Made by a program: the position numbers and the translations under genes
Part shown: positions 32,517-33,290 of the stretch, in pieces
Layout of the letters: every line of letters starts with the position of its first letter
How positions within the stretch are numbered: position 1 is the first letter of the stretch
Source of the DNA: Dehalococcoidia bacterium
Lineage (GTDB): Bacteria; Chloroflexota; Dehalococcoidia; Lucifugimonadales; Lucifugimonadaceae
Length of the DNA: 33,290 nt
Reading direction: 5' to 3'
Assembly: GCA_029936155.1 (NCBI GenBank)
Contig: JAPYUK010000020.1
Location: 1 to 33,290, forward strand
The notes under the pieces: model-generated
The model's input: the letters and a program-made list of their open reading frames with translations, nothing else
Database searches by the model: none
Told to the model about the DNA's origin: nothing

Positions 32517-33290
32517 TCACTGCTGACCAGTGTCCCCCTTTATCCCTTGAGGATCATCCCTGCCTCGAGAAGGACCGTCCGCTGGTGGGCCCTGAAGCCC
32601 GCCACCACCTATATCGGTCGAGTGATAGTTCTCTTCATTTACGATCCCGCTGTAACACAACGGGAAGTACGGAAATCCTAGGTCGCCTTCACCGTTCGTG
32701 AGGGTCGAATGGTAGTGATAGATCCCGTCAGGCATTTCTGGTGTTGCGCCGAAGTGTCCGTTGCATTCGTCCAGATCACCTAAATCTTCAATGTAGTCAT
32801 AATCACCGATTCCTCCGTACCCGTTTGCGCCGGATTGCAGGCGGTATGACGACGTGATCTCGACTGTTGCGCCAGATGAATCGTGTTCGTGTGTGCTGTA
32901 GATCGGGAAGCCATCGAAAGCGAATGCGATCACTTTAGATACGACAGATTCAGCTAGCTCTGAAATGCTGTAGCCGGTGATGTCCTTCGAATCATCGTGC
33001 CAATGCATGCAGTTCGAGTCGTAGTGATAGTGATACTCGCCGCCGGGGCCGGAGTGACCACCACATACGCCAAGATCAACCGCCTGACGATCCTCAACGA
33101 AGTATCCGTGTTCGAGAGCGACAGCGTCGCCTCCAGGGCCTTCCTCAGGTCCATAGATGGCAACACCACTGACTGTGAATGCGACTGGGCCACGTTCAGG
33201 TGCGGAGACAGGTGCGTCATCTGAAAGTTCGGGTTCTAGTGGAATAGTCCACACGCTATTTTGTTCACTAGCGCAGCAGCCAAGCGTGGA
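32517..33290 (-). CDS. YHYH-domain lipoprotein, 5' end beyond the window
   Basis: A YHYH-family protein with the motif twice: GGEYHYHYD and DGIYHYHST, together with FAFDGFPIYS and the Cys residues of LGVCGGH and DECNGHFG, which mark this extracytoplasmic domain of unknown biochemical role. The frame stays open through the last base of the window. Just beyond GTG 33254 it reads STLGCCASEQNS, which looks like a lipobox ending in Cys. So GTG 33254 is not the true start; the gene is cut by the window edge and the protein is probably a lipid-anchored surface protein. The C-terminal tail (GGGGLQGPPADGPSRGRDD) is Gly/Pro-rich. No function is known beyond the family name; a metal-binding role is suggested only by the histidines. 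Confidence 0.85.
   Translation of the reverse strand, partial: STLGCCASEQNSVWTIPLEPELSDDAPVSAPERGPVAFTVSGVAIYGPEEGPGGDAVALEHGYFVEDRQAVDLGVCGGHSGPGGEYHYHYDSNCMHWHDDSKDITGYSISELAESVVSKVIAFAFDGFPIYSTHEHDSSGATVEITSSYRLQSGANGYGGIGDYDYIEDLGDLDECNGHFGATPEMPDGIYHYHSTLTNGEGDLGFPYFPLCYSGIVNEENYHSTDIGGGGLQGPPADGPSRGRDDPQGIKGDTGQQ

Noticed and set aside
1-33290. CRISPR arrays, insertion sequences, phage or integrase genes
   Set aside because: No regularly spaced repeats, no transposase or recombinase motifs and no terminal inverted repeats were seen.

Overview
This is a gene-dense bacterial chromosome segment with moderate GC and no plasmid, phage or insertion-sequence signature. A near-complete futalosine-route menaquinone operon, aldolase and dehydrogenase genes of the HpcH/HpaI and type-2 lactate/malate families, several MFS exporters, and many TTG or GTG starts together suggest a Chloroflexota lineage of the SAR202/Dehalococcoidia kind. 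That assignment is an inference from gene content, not from a marker gene.

Layout. 1-110: a bidirectional terminator. 108-650 (-): decayed cytochrome c fragment with an in-frame TAG. 680-2029 (+): MFS transporter with a doubtful start. 2030-4253 (-): zur-znuC-znuB metal uptake operon with a Fur-type palindrome upstream of zur. 4383-5168 (-): rhomboid protease. 5342-5569 (+): truncated receiver domain. 5595-13465 (-): eight-gene menaquinone operon in transcription order tetR, ubiA, ubiX, ubiD, mqnE, mqnA, mqnC, mqnD. 13627-14469 (+): SMP-30 family propeller. 14466-16265 (-): mutL. 16408-19068 (-): two tandem paralogous MFS_3 exporters. 19243-20214 (+): threonine/serine dehydratase. 20226-21014 (-): unrecognised protein. 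21163-22200 (+): class 2 dihydroorotate dehydrogenase with no canonical start codon. 22219-26939 (-): SRAP, membrane-anchored nuclease-fold protein, third MFS_3, HAD phosphatase and ribokinase. 26979-30050 (-): type-2 dehydrogenase, HpcH/HpaI aldolase and NAD epimerase. 30304-31419 (+): zinc alcohol dehydrogenase with a strong terminator. 31585-32355 (-): second HpcH/HpaI aldolase. 32517-33290 (-): YHYH-domain lipoprotein cut by the window end.

How the genes work together. The menaquinone operon encodes the route from chorismate through aminofutalosine and dihydroxynaphthoate to the prenylated, decarboxylated naphthoquinone, lacking only the nucleosidase/deaminase step, the final methyltransferase and prenyl-chain synthesis. 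A TetR gene leads it and a 20-bp palindrome lies upstream, so local repression of quinone synthesis is plausible. The class 2 dihydroorotate dehydrogenase would deliver electrons to that quinone pool. The 27-32 kb part looks like a carbonyl/hydroxy-acid catabolic island (oxidation of hydroxy acids or alcohols, then retro-aldol cleavage). Genes are tightly packed: several convergent pairs end within 0 to 25 nt of each other, and many same-strand neighbours overlap by 1 to 22 nt.
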